A stretch of 64,000 bases of DNA from Methanosarcina barkeri MS (GTDB lineage: Archaea; Halobacteriota; Methanosarcinia; Methanosarcinales; Methanosarcinaceae), in contig NZ_CP009528.1 of NCBI RefSeq assembly GCF_000970025.1, forward strand, positions 4,389,168-4,453,167. The letters are read 5' to 3'. Position numbers and translations under genes: made by a program. Below are positions 8,541-18,001 of this stretch, piece by piece; position 1 is the stretch's first letter; the number at the start of each line of letters is the position of its first letter. The notes below the pieces were generated by a model that ran no database searches, had not been told where the DNA came from, and saw only the letters and a program-made list of their open reading frames with translations.

Positions 8541-9968
8541 TTACATTAATAAATGTTCGTTTTTATCGCCTCTTCCTATTCCCTTATAGACAAATCCCTT
8601 ACCAATAAATTCATCCGGTTCAATTACATTTCTTCCATCTACAATAACTGGTTTTTCTTTGCCTGTAATTTTCTTTACCCAATCAGCCTTTATATCAGAG
8701 TATGCACTATGCCCTGCAAAAATAACTACAGCATCCGCGTCTTTGATAACATTTTCAAGATTATCTGAAATCTCAATTCCTGGATAGTTCACAACATAAG
8801 GGTCATGCACAGTAACTGTCGCACCTGCTTTCAGGCAGAGATCCCTGTAAGGTTCTGAAGGTGTGTTCCTCGCATCATCCGAGTCCCGGATAAAAGCCCA
8901 GCCGAGCATTGCAATCTTTGAGCCTTTCATCTCCTTTCCAATCCTTTTAAGGGCTACAACAGTCAAGTTGTACATATGAACAGGCATGAAATCGTTGACT
9001 TTTCTTGCCAGCACATAGATTGAGTCTGCGCCTTCCGGATAGTCAAGCTGCCCACTACCTATCTTAACTCCTCTTTCCAAGTGGTATGTATCTTTGGTAA
9101 GGCAGTGACCTCCAACGCCTGCTCCTGGCCAGAGTATAGCTCTTGTAATACCTTCTCCTTTTAGACTGTCTACTCCAGTCCTTACATCGTACACGTTTAT
9201 GCCCATGGCTTCACAGTAAAGGGCAAGCTGGTTAATTGCTGCAATCTGTAGGTCGCGGAAAGTATTTTCTGCAGTTTTCGTTACCTCAGCTGCAGTTGCA
9301 CTCATAGGAATTACTTTCCCCACAGTCAATACAGGAGAATAGAGCTCGATAGCCCGCCTGGTACTTGCTTCATTTATGCCGCCCACGATTCTATCATGTT
9401 CTCTAATATTCTTTAAAAGTCTGCCTACCATTACTCTTTCAGGAGCATGGGCAAGGGCAAAGTCTTCTCCGGCTTTCAGGCCTGATTCTTCCTCAAGAAT
9501 CTGTTTTGCCATACCTTCGGTTGTGCCAGGAGTAATTGTGGACTCAAGAACTACGAGCATTCCTGGTTTCAGGTATTTTCCTACATTTCTTATACCTTCA
9601 ATGAGTGCGGAAAAGTCAGGTTCCAAATCTTTAGGATTTGCAAAAGGAGTTTGGATTGCAAGCGTGACAGCATCAAGTTCTGATATCCTTGAGAACTCGG
9701 GAGTACACTCAAACTTGCCAGCTTTTACAACTTTATTAATAAGGTCTTCTAGACCGGGCTCTTCTCCTTTAAGAGGGCTTTCTCCACGGTTGAGCATACC
9801 AATCTTGTAACTTGAACTTTTTGAATTGCGCTGGAAGCCAAGGACTTTATTGAAACATGGAGCATCTGCGAAAAGAACCGCTGAAGGAATACCTACATAG
9901 CCCATTCCAATTACTCCAATTTTTTTGATCGGACCTCTTTCCTTGAAAAGTTTTTCTAATTTACTCAT
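8541..9968 (-). CDS. UDP-N-acetyl-hexosamine 6-dehydrogenase (WbpA/WecC family)
   Basis: A 475-aa nucleotide-sugar dehydrogenase that oxidises the C6 hydroxyl of a UDP-HexNAc to a uronic acid using NAD. The N-terminal Rossmann motif is IGVIGMGYVGIPSAVLF. The central helix holds TAAEVTKTAENTFRDLQIAAINQL. The catalytic Cys lies in GGHCLTKDTYHL, where the family usually has GGHC(I/L)xxDP. The C-terminal UDP-binding domain has LGWAFIRDSDDARNTPSEP. The start at 9968 is an ATG; a GTG three codons earlier is possible. With the 3-dehydrogenase, aminotransferase and acetyltransferase directly upstream, oxidation of UDP-GlcNAc (WbpA role) seems more likely than of UDP-ManNAc (WecC role). Confidence 0.9.
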   Translation of the reverse strand: MSKLEKLFKERGPIKKIGVIGMGYVGIPSAVLFADAPCFNKVLGFQRNSKSSSYKIGMLNRGESPLKGEEPGLEDLINKVVKAGKFECTPEFSRISELDAVTLAIQTPFANPKDLEPDFSALIEGIRNVGKYLKPGMLVVLESTITPGTTEGMAKQILEEESGLKAGEDFALAHAPERVMVGRLLKNIREHDRIVGGINEASTRRAIELYSPVLTVGKVIPMSATAAEVTKTAENTFRDLQIAAINQLALYCEAMGINVYDVRTGVDSLKGEGITRAILWPGAGVGGHCLTKDTYHLERGVKIGSGQLDYPEGADSIYVLARKVNDFMPVHMYNLTVVALKRIGKEMKGSKIAMLGWAFIRDSDDARNTPSEPYRDLCLKAGATVTVHDPYVVNYPGIEISDNLENVIKDADAVVIFAGHSAYSDIKADWVKKITGKEKPVIVDGRNVIEPDEFIGKGFVYKGIGRGDKNEHLLM

Positions 9969-10063
9969 GTTTATCACTTACTAAATTGTTTTTTCAAATC
10001 TTCCCAAACCATTTTCATTTTCAAAAGTTTTCGAGACTTTACTTTTTCAGAGTTTTTTCCGAC

Positions 10064-11002
10064 TTATTGTCCTACTTCAATTAATCTTTCTTCCTGATAG
10101 GATTTTATAGCTGCCATTGCTACTTCAAGGGCGTGTTTTCCGTCTTCTCCGCAGGGACTAGGTTTTGTACCCTTTTTAGCACACTCTATAAAATAGGTGA
10201 GTTCATTTTTCAGGGGTTCGCTATGTTCTACTTTGGCTTTTCTTATCCATTCGTTATCATGGAGCTGTACTGTCTGATTAATATAGTCCAAATAAGCAAC
10301 TCCCTTAACTCCTATCGCTGTTAACTGCCTTATCTTGTGCGGAGTCAGCCAGTTTGTTTCCACAACTCCTGCAAAATTATGGTCCATACGCAGGATAATT
10401 GAGGCGTGATCTTCAAATGAGTGAATATCGGCACCTGCAATTGCATAAACACTATTTATTTTCTTGCCGTAAAGATATGAGATCACATCTATATCATGGA
10501 CGCCAATATCCAGGATTACTCCCACATCTCTTATTCTTGGGTTATAGGGCCCCACTCGTTTGGTTGAAATTGAGACTATCTTTCCCAAAATGCCTGAATC
10601 TATAATCTCTTTGAGTTTTATAACTGCTGGATTAAAGCGCTCAATGTGCCCAACCATAAGGATTTTTCCCGCTTTATTTGCAGCTGCTATCATCAGGTCC
10701 GCGTTTTCAGTCGTATCTGCAATCGGCTTTTCTACAAGGACATGTACGCCTGCCTCAAGAGCATCAAGTACTACCTGCTTATGCAATTTGGTGGGCACAA
10801 CCACACTTACTGCATCAAGCCCTTCGGCTAACATTTTCTTATAATCTGTAAAGGCTTTTGTCTTGAATTGCGTAGCCATTGCTTCAACACGCTTCTGGTC
10901 TACATCCGAGATTCCGGCAAGCTCCACGTCATTCATTTCACTGTAAATCCTTACGTGGTTCTGCCCCATAGCACCTGTACCTATTACTCCTACTTTAATC
11001 AA
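10064..11002 (-). CDS. Gfo/Idh/MocA oxidoreductase, probable UDP-GlcNAc(A) 3-dehydrogenase (WbpB-like)
   Basis: About 312 aa. N-terminal Rossmann motif VGVIGTGAMGQNHVRIY, then the family motif HVLVEKPIADTTENAD with the conserved EKP lysine, and the C-terminal beta-sheet domain with GVHDIDVISYLYG. Such enzymes oxidise C3 of UDP-GlcNAc or its uronate to the 3-keto sugar. The 3' neighbour is the 6-dehydrogenase and the 5' neighbour the aminotransferase that would act on the keto product. The start is unusual: TTG at 11002 (Leu-Ile-Lys-Val) is preceded by AGGAAGTGAG, while the GTG at 11011 has the same purine run too close. I prefer TTG. Confidence 0.88.
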   Translation of the reverse strand: MIKVGVIGTGAMGQNHVRIYSEMNDVELAGISDVDQKRVEAMATQFKTKAFTDYKKMLAEGLDAVSVVVPTKLHKQVVLDALEAGVHVLVEKPIADTTENADLMIAAANKAGKILMVGHIERFNPAVIKLKEIIDSGILGKIVSISTKRVGPYNPRIRDVGVILDIGVHDIDVISYLYGKKINSVYAIAGADIHSFEDHASIILRMDHNFAGVVETNWLTPHKIRQLTAIGVKGVAYLDYINQTVQLHDNEWIRKAKVEHSEPLKNELTYFIECAKKGTKPSPCGEDGKHALEVAMAAIKSYQEERLIEVGQ

Positions 11003-11047
11003 AAGTCTCACTTCCTGGTTTTGAGAATGCAGTGACTGGAAAACTAA

Positions 11048-12130
11048 TCAATCCTTTGCATAAAATTCTTTGGTCGCTTCAATTATTTCCTGCAAATCGG
11101 TTCTGGATAATGCAGGATGTACAGGGAAAGAAATAACTTCTTCTGCTGCCTTTTCCGAGACAGGCAGGGAATCTTTGTATCCAAGTTCTCTATAGACAGG
11201 TTGCTTGTGAATAGTTATCGGATAATAGATTCCCGTTCCGATTTCCTTCTCTTTCAGGAAAGCTGCCAGTTGATCTCTCTTTTGTGCTCTAACTGTATAC
11301 TGGTGGAACACATGGGTGTCGTCGGCTCTTATCACTGGAGGTGCAATTTCTGATATGCTTTTTAACCCTGCTGAGAGAATCTCTGCATTTTTTTGCCTGG
11401 TTGCAGTAAATCCATCCAGCTTTCCAAGCTGTACAAGTCCGATTGCAGCTGCAATATCAGTCATGCGCAGGTTGAAACCCAGCATTTCATGCAGATATCG
11501 GACTTTTGAGCCATGAGCCCGAATCATTTTTGCTTTCTCTGCAATTTCCTTATCGTTTGTAGTGAGCATTCCACCTTCGCTTGTTGTCATATTTTTAGTA
11601 GGGTAAAAGCTGAATGCTCCTGTTCCGAAGCTGCCTACCTTTTTTCCAAGGCATTCTGCGCCATGAGACTGGCAGGCATCCTCAATTACAATAAGCTTAT
11701 TATCTTCTGCAATTTCCATTATGGCTTTCATGTCTGCAGGGTGCCCATATAGGTGGACAGGCAAAATAGCTCTGGTTTTTGGAGTGATTTTCTCCTGAAC
11801 TTTTTCAGGATCTATATTATATGTATCTGATTCGATATCTGCAAAAACAGGTTTTGCCCCGGTATAAAGGACGCTGTTTGCCGTTGCAATAAAACTGAAG
11901 GGACTTGTAATCACTTCATCTCCTTTTCCTATGCCATGGGCAAGAAGCGAAACGTGCAAAGCCGCAGTGCCAGAGCTCACAGCAACTCCATACTCACAAC
12001 CAGTGTATTCAGAAAAAGCAAATTCAAATTCTTCGACTTTCGGGCCCTGTGCAATCATTCCTGACCTAAGGACCTCTGTTACTGCATCAATCTCTTCCTT
12101 ACCCATCAGGGGCTTGGCAATTGGAATCAT
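11048..12130 (-). CDS. DegT/DnrJ/EryC1 family aminotransferase (WbpE-like)
   Basis: A 360-aa PLP-dependent sugar aminotransferase. Landmarks are [16 protein letters not shown] at the N-terminus, [14 protein letters not shown] (phosphate-binding region), [12 protein letters not shown] (the Asp that contacts the pyridine nitrogen) and [15 protein letters not shown], where the Lys forms the Schiff base. C-terminal [16 protein letters not shown] is typical. It would aminate the 3-keto sugar made by the adjacent dehydrogenase to a 3-amino sugar. A GAGGT sequence lies six bases before the ATG. Spacing to the next gene in the run is 45 bases, which suggests co-transcription. Confidence 0.92.
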   Translation of the reverse strand: MIPIAKPLMGKEEIDAVTEVLRSGMIAQGPKVEEFEFAFSEYTGCEYGVAVSSGTAALHVSLLAHGIGKGDEVITSPFSFIATANSVLYTGAKPVFADIESDTYNIDPEKVQEKITPKTRAILPVHLYGHPADMKAIMEIAEDNKLIVIEDACQSHGAECLGKKVGSFGTGAFSFYPTKNMTTSEGGMLTTNDKEIAEKAKMIRAHGSKVRYLHEMLGFNLRMTDIAAAIGLVQLGKLDGFTATRQKNAEILSAGLKSISEIAPPVIRADDTHVFHQYTVRAQKRDQLAAFLKEKEIGTGIYYPITIHKQPVYRELGYKDSLPVSEKAAEEVISFPVHPALSRTDLQEIIEATKEFYAKD

Positions 12131-12193
12131 TTTGGAACCTCTTTTAATAATCTTGATAAAACTAATCTTACTTAATCTTGATTTTTTATGAAT

Positions 12194-12862
12194 TTATATC
12201 CTATTTAATTTCATTAAATCTTGTGGGAGTTCTTGTATTCTGGCAGGCACTCCAATTGCAAGTTTCCAAGCAGGCACATTTTTTGTCACAAGTGCTCCCC
12301 CTGCAACCATTGCTCCTTCCCCAATTTCAACATCGGGAAGTAGGGTGGCATTTGCACCTATAGACGCACCTTTTCTCAAGAAAGGACCCTTCAATTCGTA
12401 TTTCTTTCGAATAGGATATTTATCGTTGGCCAGAACAGCACAAGGCCCAATAAATACATTATCCTCGATAATAACATTGGTTGGAATGTAGACATTTCCC
12501 TGGATGCTTACATTATTTCCTATTCTCACATGCCCATCTATAATGACATTGGTTCCAATGAGAACATTATTTCCAATTTCCGTATTTTCTCTAATCATTA
12601 CGTTATGCCCGGTTTTGAAGTTTTTTCCGGTTTTTACGTTGGAAAATATCGTTGATCCAGCCCGTATTATTGAATCCGAACCTATGGTACACCCTGGAAA
12701 ATCAAAGTTTTCAATTTCGATGTTCTGCTTCAGGATTTCCATAAGGATCCTGTGTTCAGGGTATCCTAAAATCACATTTTCCATTATTACTGTGTCTTTC
12801 CCAATTACAGAAGTTCCGTATATCTTAGAAGAATTGTGAATTTTAAATTCAGTCGAGTTCAT
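12194..12862 (-). CDS. Left-handed beta-helix N-acetyltransferase (WbpD-like)
   Basis: About 222 aa, built mostly of hexapeptide repeats (IGNNVLIGTNVIIDG, VRIGNNVSIQGNVYIP, VIEDNVFIGPCAVLAND) that form a left-handed beta helix. The GASIGANATLLPDVEIGEGAMVAGGALVTKNVP end is typical of NeuD/WbpD-type transferases. The ATG at 12862 is chosen because ACGGGGGGAAC lies directly before it; the longer frame from 12925 adds 21 basic residues outside the family pattern. It opens the minus-strand run, followed by aminotransferase, 3-dehydrogenase and 6-dehydrogenase. It probably acetylates the new 3-amino group to give the diacetamido sugar. Confidence 0.88.
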   Translation of the reverse strand: MNSTEFKIHNSSKIYGTSVIGKDTVIMENVILGYPEHRILMEILKQNIEIENFDFPGCTIGSDSIIRAGSTIFSNVKTGKNFKTGHNVMIRENTEIGNNVLIGTNVIIDGHVRIGNNVSIQGNVYIPTNVIIEDNVFIGPCAVLANDKYPIRKKYELKGPFLRKGASIGANATLLPDVEIGEGAMVAGGALVTKNVPAWKLAIGVPARIQELPQDLMKLNRI

Positions 12863-13388
12863 TGTTCCCCCCGTTCGTCTGGTTTTTCTTAGCCAGATAA
12901 ACTTTCTGTAGGAGCATAAAAACATCTACTTACTTTTTGCAGTTTTACATAGCTTTTCATTTCATAGTTTTTCATTATTATGTTCCCGATACTCGGGATA
13001 ATTCAAACTCTCAGGACAAAACCCAAGAATTAGTATTACTTTTCTAGATCCATCTCTTCGATTTTCCTAACTAGTCTTAAATTTTAGTTTAGAGGGTCCT
13101 TTAATTATTTAATGATTTGGTTTATTTTTCTACGTTTCTTTTCTATTTTTTTCAAGAATTATTCAATTTATATTTTGCGTTTATAGCTTTACAATGTAAT
13201 TTTTTAATTTTATTCTTTTGATTGCGAACTCAAATTCACAGTACTTTCGTTATTTATTAAGGTAACCTCCTACTTTTTTCCAAAATTCGAGTTTAATTCT
13301 CCTTCTCTTGATGTTTATCAATGGTATGAGGAGGATTTTTATATCTTATCGCGTATTTGTTCCTGTAATATACTAATTAACTCGAGGA
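12863..13388. other. AT-rich divergent intergenic region
   Basis: Separates the acetyltransferase start from a small plus-strand gene. A likely TATA element tttttatatctta (about 13336-13348) precedes the small gene. No gene or repeat recognised. Confidence 0.5.
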
Positions 13389-13649
13389 GTGCCGACTACG
13401 CTTACAAGTTTAATCACGTCTAACTCCGTTTCTTCAGGTGCGCTCTCAGTAACCACCGTAACACCGGGAATTCCTGAAGGCGCATCTGTGGCTGCGGCAG
13501 TTTTACTTATATTGCTTTTGCTCAGGGACTTTCTCCCTGCATCGAAACACTGGGAAAGTACGGTAAAGGTTTCTTTGAATATGGGAATTATTCCACTGAT
13601 GTTTTCCTTTGGTGCAATCATTCTCTTTAAGGTTGTCGCACTATTTTAA
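13389..13649 (+). CDS. Small two-helix membrane protein of unknown function
   Basis: An 86-aa frame that starts with GTG. The first third is rich in Ser/Thr/Val and could be exposed. Then come two hydrophobic segments, ASVAAAVLLILLLLRDFLPA and MGIIPLMFSFGAIILFKVVALF, separated by a short basic loop (SKHWESTVKVS). The hydrophobic profile and third-position base use look like a real membrane protein, better than the opposite-strand frame at 13373-13621. A TATA-like element lies about 45 bases upstream and a hairpin with a T-run follows 50-85 bases downstream, which suggests a single-gene transcript. I do not recognise the family. Confidence 0.55.
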   Translation: MPTTLTSLITSNSVSSGALSVTTVTPGIPEGASVAAAVLLILLLLRDFLPASKHWESTVKVSLNMGIIPLMFSFGAIILFKVVALF

Positions 13650-13699
13650 TGGTTTTTCAGAGGGCTGCCGTCTAAGTGTCCGCCCCTATTTCCATCTCA

Positions 13700-13735
13700 G
13701 CAGAGTTGCAGCTCTGCAGTGCACTGCCCTTTTTG
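13700..13735 (+). terminator. Hairpin plus T-run after the small membrane protein gene
   Basis: GCAGAG (13700-13705) pairs perfectly with CTCTGC (13712-13717) across a 6-base loop. A T-run, cctttttg, follows at 13728-13735. Its position behind the 86-aa gene fits a terminator. Confidence 0.5.
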
Positions 13736-14426
13736 CTACATTCTGCTTCGCTCATGAGGGCTAAATTATGAGCAAATAACAGTAATTTTGTCTAAAGAGG
13801 TAATTTCTGGCAAAATAACACTTTTTTAAGACAGACTGTTGTAATTGACTCCGTTCGGTTGAAGTGGGCAATATCAATTATACTAGTGTCATGGTAATCT
13901 ACTCATTGAGCATGATCCTTGATAGCTTCTTATCAACATATAATGATTTACAGTTATCACGTGACAATAACTAAATTTTCAAGACACTAAGGCAATTAAT
14001 GAGTTTCATTTACTTTTTTGTTCTGGCAGAATACAGTTTATACCTAAACTCTCTGGTTAATTTTAAAAAATGTAAAAAACACGAAAAGAATAGAGAACTG
14101 CTAATATTACCTACTAATAGCTACTCTACTCTGTATTTCTATTGAGTCAATCCCAAAACTAATTTTATCCTTAAATTAGTAAAATTTCAAAATTATTTTC
14201 GTGATCAGAAGATCTGTTACTTATTGTAGATATGGGATTCAGAAAAATCATTTTGAGTTTTGGGATCAGCTCATTATATAGAAACCTGAGTGAGTTTTTC
14301 CTGATTATATAATCGAGAGTAAGTCCAGAAAAGAAGTTCCCCTATATTGAAGCTTTTGCCTTTGGCTTAATTCCATTTGATCGAGCCCCTTTTTCTTTTT
14401 TGGAATACACTAGTGGACGTAAAAGT
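13736..14426. other. Gene-free AT-rich stretch
   Basis: About 690 bases between the hairpin and the stop of the CPBP protease gene. I see no gene, RNA or organised repeat. A short T-run downstream of the protease (aggaaaaactcactc read on the minus strand, near 14290) could end its transcript. Confidence 0.4.
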
Positions 14427-15269
14427 TTAAAGGAGAAGAGGAAGAATCCCGAAAAAGAATACATTCATAAATCCATGAATTAATGCAACCAACGGCAGAC
14501 TTCGGGTTCCATAAAATAAGTAGCCTATAACAGCACCTACTAAGGTTATGTAAAATATTTCGTAAATGCTTCCATATCCTGAATGCATTAACCCGAATAA
14601 AATACTTGTAATTATCAGCGCTTCCCTGCCGCCTAATACTATTTCTAACCGGGTCTGCAGGATAGAACGGAAAATCATCTCCTCTATAGGGCTCACAAGA
14701 AAGACCATAATTATGGTGAGATTTATGAGGTTAAGGATTGAAAGATCCTGAATAAGAGGATTTTTTCCGACTATGATATATTCTCCTACTCCTAATAAAA
14801 AGCCCATGAATATTGATAATGGAATATATATTCCTATTTTTTTGGAAGTTATCCCAAGCTGCGCGGGAGTAAACTCCTGACTAATGGCCGCAATGCTTAC
14901 AGGAATTGCCAGAAGACAGTATATGAAAATAAGGTTGTAAAGTTTTTCTTCATAGAAAAGAGGCATTGAAAAATCTACCAGACGCAGGATCGGCAGAAGG
15001 AGAAAACTCTGATAGGTTTTCTGAATGTCCTTGTTTTTTATATATATTATGGAAAAGGAAAGCCCAAGCAGAACTAATGCATGTATTTCCATGCCCTGGA
15101 GTCTCCTCCCCGAATATATCATCAGTTCCGCAAGGGCAATAGCTACAATCGGAATTGCTAGATAAACCCATTTATTTTCGATCACAGGTGTTTTTTCCTT
15201 CAGATTCTCAGACATATTCGTTTTTATGCCTTCCGGAGTCTCCACATTAGGACTCTCAAATGCTACCAT
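14427..15269 (-). CDS. CPBP-family intramembrane metalloprotease (CAAX/Abi type)
   Basis: A 280-aa polytopic protein with about eight hydrophobic segments. The signature motifs are EEMIFRSILQTRLE (E-E-x-x-x-R), ILFGLMHSGYG (F-x-x-x-H) and LVALIHGFMNVF (H-x-x-x-N/D), which carry the Glu and His residues of the intramembrane active site. The ATG at 15269 follows GGAGAGGAGGTG, which lies in the 3' end of the DUF1616 gene. Only two bases separate that stop from this ATG, so the two are translationally coupled. Archaeal relatives have few known substrates. Coupling with DUF1616 suggests processing of a surface or membrane protein. Confidence 0.88.
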   Translation of the reverse strand: MVAFESPNVETPEGIKTNMSENLKEKTPVIENKWVYLAIPIVAIALAELMIYSGRRLQGMEIHALVLLGLSFSIIYIKNKDIQKTYQSFLLLPILRLVDFSMPLFYEEKLYNLIFIYCLLAIPVSIAAISQEFTPAQLGITSKKIGIYIPLSIFMGFLLGVGEYIIVGKNPLIQDLSILNLINLTIIMVFLVSPIEEMIFRSILQTRLEIVLGGREALIITSILFGLMHSGYGSIYEIFYITLVGAVIGYLFYGTRSLPLVALIHGFMNVFFFGILPLLL

Positions 15270-15271
15270 CC

Positions 15272-16159
15272 TCACACCTCCTCTCCAACATTTATCCAGA
15301 GGCGCAGATCTTTGTAGGGTATATTCTTTTCAGTTTCATTGAAAAGCAGGAACTCAAGCTTCATATTCTTGCCTTCAACTGAAGGTGTAACCTCAAGAGG
15401 CTCTACCAGGGTCTTATTATTGGCAATTTTAATATGCTGCAGATTTTCCGGAAGAGGCAGCGATTGATTTTTAAGCCTTACTTCCATTGTATAGTCCATT
15501 GTTCGGTGCTCATTATTTGTAATTCCTATAAAGTAGGTCCCACTTTCTCCCTGTATGTAATCTGTTTTATAGTTGTTAGCCGTCCCATTGGGACCAAGAA
15601 TATAGAACTCCGTATATGGCTCTTTGTCCTGAGGCACAAGAATGACATAAACTCCGGTTACCATCAAAATAAGGAAAGAAAGAGCTAGAATCATCCGGAG
15701 GTTTTTCTCTGTTTTAGATTCCGGCTCTCCCATTATTCCTGATAGCAGAGTATGGGCAAGAGCTCGGAAAGGTACCTCAAATTTCCTGTCTGCAGGTAAA
15801 TAGTTTCTTCTAACGTATGCTGTTGCCAGCATGATCAGGGTAAATATGGAGACACTCGTAATGAGAGGCATCTCCTTGATTCCCCAGGAGGTATAACTGA
15901 GTGCAAACCCTATCAAAGACACAACTGAGACGCTCATTGCAACAGAAAGAGCTATCCTTTCCATCCCTTCAAGTCCGTTTTTTTCCGGAAAAAGCATGGC
16001 TATGAGAGCGTACCCTGGAAGGAAAAGTATCAGGGGTAGACCAATAGCTGTGCGAATAAGACTTCCGCTAAGTACAGGAATTAGTACAAAAATATCCATA
16101 AGAATTACAAGGCCTGCTACTAACAACAGGTCAGATGGGAACTTCTGGTTTCCGGCCAT
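15272..16159 (-). CDS. DUF1616 family membrane protein
   Basis: About 295 aa. Four hydrophobic segments in the first 120 residues (LLLVAGLVILMDIFVLIPVL, LPLILFLPGYALIAMLFP, ALSVAMSVSVVSLIGFAL, LITSVSIFTLIMLATAYV), one near residue 150, then a soluble half starting TEFYILGPNGTANNYKTDY. It is clearly paralogous to the copy at 1905-2801. The ATG at 16159 is favoured over 16171 because GAGGAG lies six bases upstream and because it matches the MAGNRQ start of the copy at 216. It is the first gene of a coupled pair with the CPBP protease. Function unknown. Confidence 0.87.
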   Translation of the reverse strand: MAGNQKFPSDLLLVAGLVILMDIFVLIPVLSGSLIRTAIGLPLILFLPGYALIAMLFPEKNGLEGMERIALSVAMSVSVVSLIGFALSYTSWGIKEMPLITSVSIFTLIMLATAYVRRNYLPADRKFEVPFRALAHTLLSGIMGEPESKTEKNLRMILALSFLILMVTGVYVILVPQDKEPYTEFYILGPNGTANNYKTDYIQGESGTYFIGITNNEHRTMDYTMEVRLKNQSLPLPENLQHIKIANNKTLVEPLEVTPSVEGKNMKLEFLLFNETEKNIPYKDLRLWINVGEEV

Positions 16160-17079
16160 ATAACTCCTCATAAAAAGTATGTTTTTTAGCTTCCCAGCCT
16201 TTTCGTTATTCGGGCTAATCTGCCAATTTCTCTGTTCCCTTATGAGGTTTTTCGGAAACCTTCCGATTTCCTCTTACCGGCTGTTTTAGTCTTCAATCAC
16301 GAAGAGTTACGCCGGAAAGGCGAAAGCTGTCCGAGCTTTAATCCCGGTTTTCTTCTAATTTAGCAGAATATATTTCCTGAATTATATTCGTTTTCAAGAA
16401 TGTTTTAACCCGATCTACTCAATTACCTAGTTGTATAAAATATCTTTCCCTTTTTCCTGAATTGTATTTAAAATACTTTTCCCTTTATTTCTATTTCCTT
16501 GAAAGAAGTTTTAGCCTTTTAACCATTCATCTTCTTAATTTTTTAAACGTATTTCCAAAGTTGAGCCTGCAGAATTTGAGTCCGCAGGGTTGTAAACGTT
16601 GACATATAACAAGGAAGTATTTGAGTTCTTATATCTGTGTAATTTTTTATTTTATTAGTAATCGATTTTAATAATTAATTGATGCCTTTTAAGCTATTAT
16701 ATCGGAGAAAAAGTGTCTAATATGAGTTTAACTATTTTTTGTAATTGGAATTACTGATTAATTATTTTTCGTGTCTAAATGCTTATATAGCTCGTATATT
16801 AAAACAGATACAGGTCTTGTATTAAATGCTGTGACTCACTTACGGAGTATTTATGTTCCTTCTTTTGGGTAAAAAGAGGAGAACAATTTCCCTAACTGAT
16901 TCTCTGTAAATGTAGCCGTAAAAGACCTTTTGAAACCCTCTAAAAATTGTGGAGCGATGACTCTGAAAAATATATTTGCAGAATTTGGAATTTTCACTGA
17001 TTTTTCTCTAATAAACCACGTAAACCACGTTATCACGGAGACTTCTCACCTTTATCTTCAAAGAGGTAGATGATTGCAT
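16160..17079. other. Divergent intergenic region with promoter
   Basis: About 920 AT-rich bases. A good TATA-like element (gcttatatagc, 16781-16791) lies in front of the glycosyltransferase at 17080, and would leave a 5' leader of some 260 bases. No gene or repeat recognised. Confidence 0.5.
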
Positions 17080-17979
17080 ATGGCCATTACGATTGCAGCC
17101 ATGCCTGCTTATAACGAAGCCCATGCCATTGCAGATGTTATCAAGGGTTGCAAAAAATACGTCGACAGAGTAGTAGTTGTAGATGACGGAAGCACCGATA
17201 ATACTGTCGATATCGCCGAATCTCTTGGCGCCTATGTAGTTCGTCACGAGACAAATAAGGGATATGGAGCAGCCCTAAAGAATTGCTTTGAAACCGCCCG
17301 TAAGCTCGATGCAAATGCTATGGTCATAATCGACTCTGATGGTCAACATGACCCCTCCGAAATTCCCAAGCTCCTTGAACCCTTGAAAAATGGGTTTGAT
17401 CTGGTAATCGGCTCAAGATTTGTCAATGGCAATGGTAAAAATGTCCCTATTTATCGTAAATTCGGGATGAAAGTTCTTGATATCGCAACCTATATTGCAG
17501 GCGGTCTGAATGTAACGGATTCACAAAGCGGCTTTCGAGCTTATGGAAAAAAAGCTATTGAAAAAATAAATTTGAATGGCACAGATATGTCTGCAGGCTC
17601 TGAAATTCTGATTCAGGCCAAAGATTATAAATTGAAGTTTACTGAAGTGGAAATCCATTGCAGATATGATCTTGAGGACTGCTCAAGTGAGAATCCTTTC
17701 ATACATGGTCCTAGAGTCCTGTTCCGCATCCTTAAAGATATGGAGTACAGACGGCCTTTGTATTATTTTTCAGTTCCTGGCCTGATTATGACGTCTACAG
17801 GCTTTCTTATGGGATTAATATTTTTACAGGATTTTCTTCAGGGAGGATCCCTGCGCTTTGGGCCTACACTCTTAATGGTTATGCTGACAGTTATAGGAGC
17901 TTTCATGGTGTTTACCGGAATAATACTACATGCCATCTCAAGAATGATATTTTTAAACGAGCATATTCGAAAACAGTAA
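17080..17979 (+). CDS. GT2 glycosyltransferase, dolichyl-phosphate sugar synthase type with C-terminal membrane helices
   Basis: About 299 aa. The GT-A motifs are intact: AMPAYNEAHAIADVI, VVVDDGSTDNT, TNKGYGAALKNCF, the metal site IIDSDGQHDP, GSRF and DSQSGFRAYGKKA. The C-terminus has two hydrophobic segments (YYFSVPGLIMTSTGFLMGL and LMVMLTVIGAFMVFTGIIL). Such proteins load a sugar onto polyprenyl phosphate at the cytoplasmic face for later transfer. I list the ATG at 17080; a TTG two codons earlier (17074) sits at better distance from GAGGT at 17063-17067 and may be the true start. It is followed 22 bases later by another glycosyltransferase. Confidence 0.92.
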   Translation: MAITIAAMPAYNEAHAIADVIKGCKKYVDRVVVVDDGSTDNTVDIAESLGAYVVRHETNKGYGAALKNCFETARKLDANAMVIIDSDGQHDPSEIPKLLEPLKNGFDLVIGSRFVNGNGKNVPIYRKFGMKVLDIATYIAGGLNVTDSQSGFRAYGKKAIEKINLNGTDMSAGSEILIQAKDYKLKFTEVEIHCRYDLEDCSSENPFIHGPRVLFRILKDMEYRRPLYYFSVPGLIMTSTGFLMGLIFLQDFLQGGSLRFGPTLLMVMLTVIGAFMVFTGIILHAISRMIFLNEHIRKQ

Positions 17980-18001
17980 TGTCAAAACGGGGCCAATTTG
18001 T

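Noticed and set aside
13373-13621. 82-codon minus-strand frame
   Set aside because: Antisense to the more plausible two-helix membrane protein at 13389-13649; polar and without family features.
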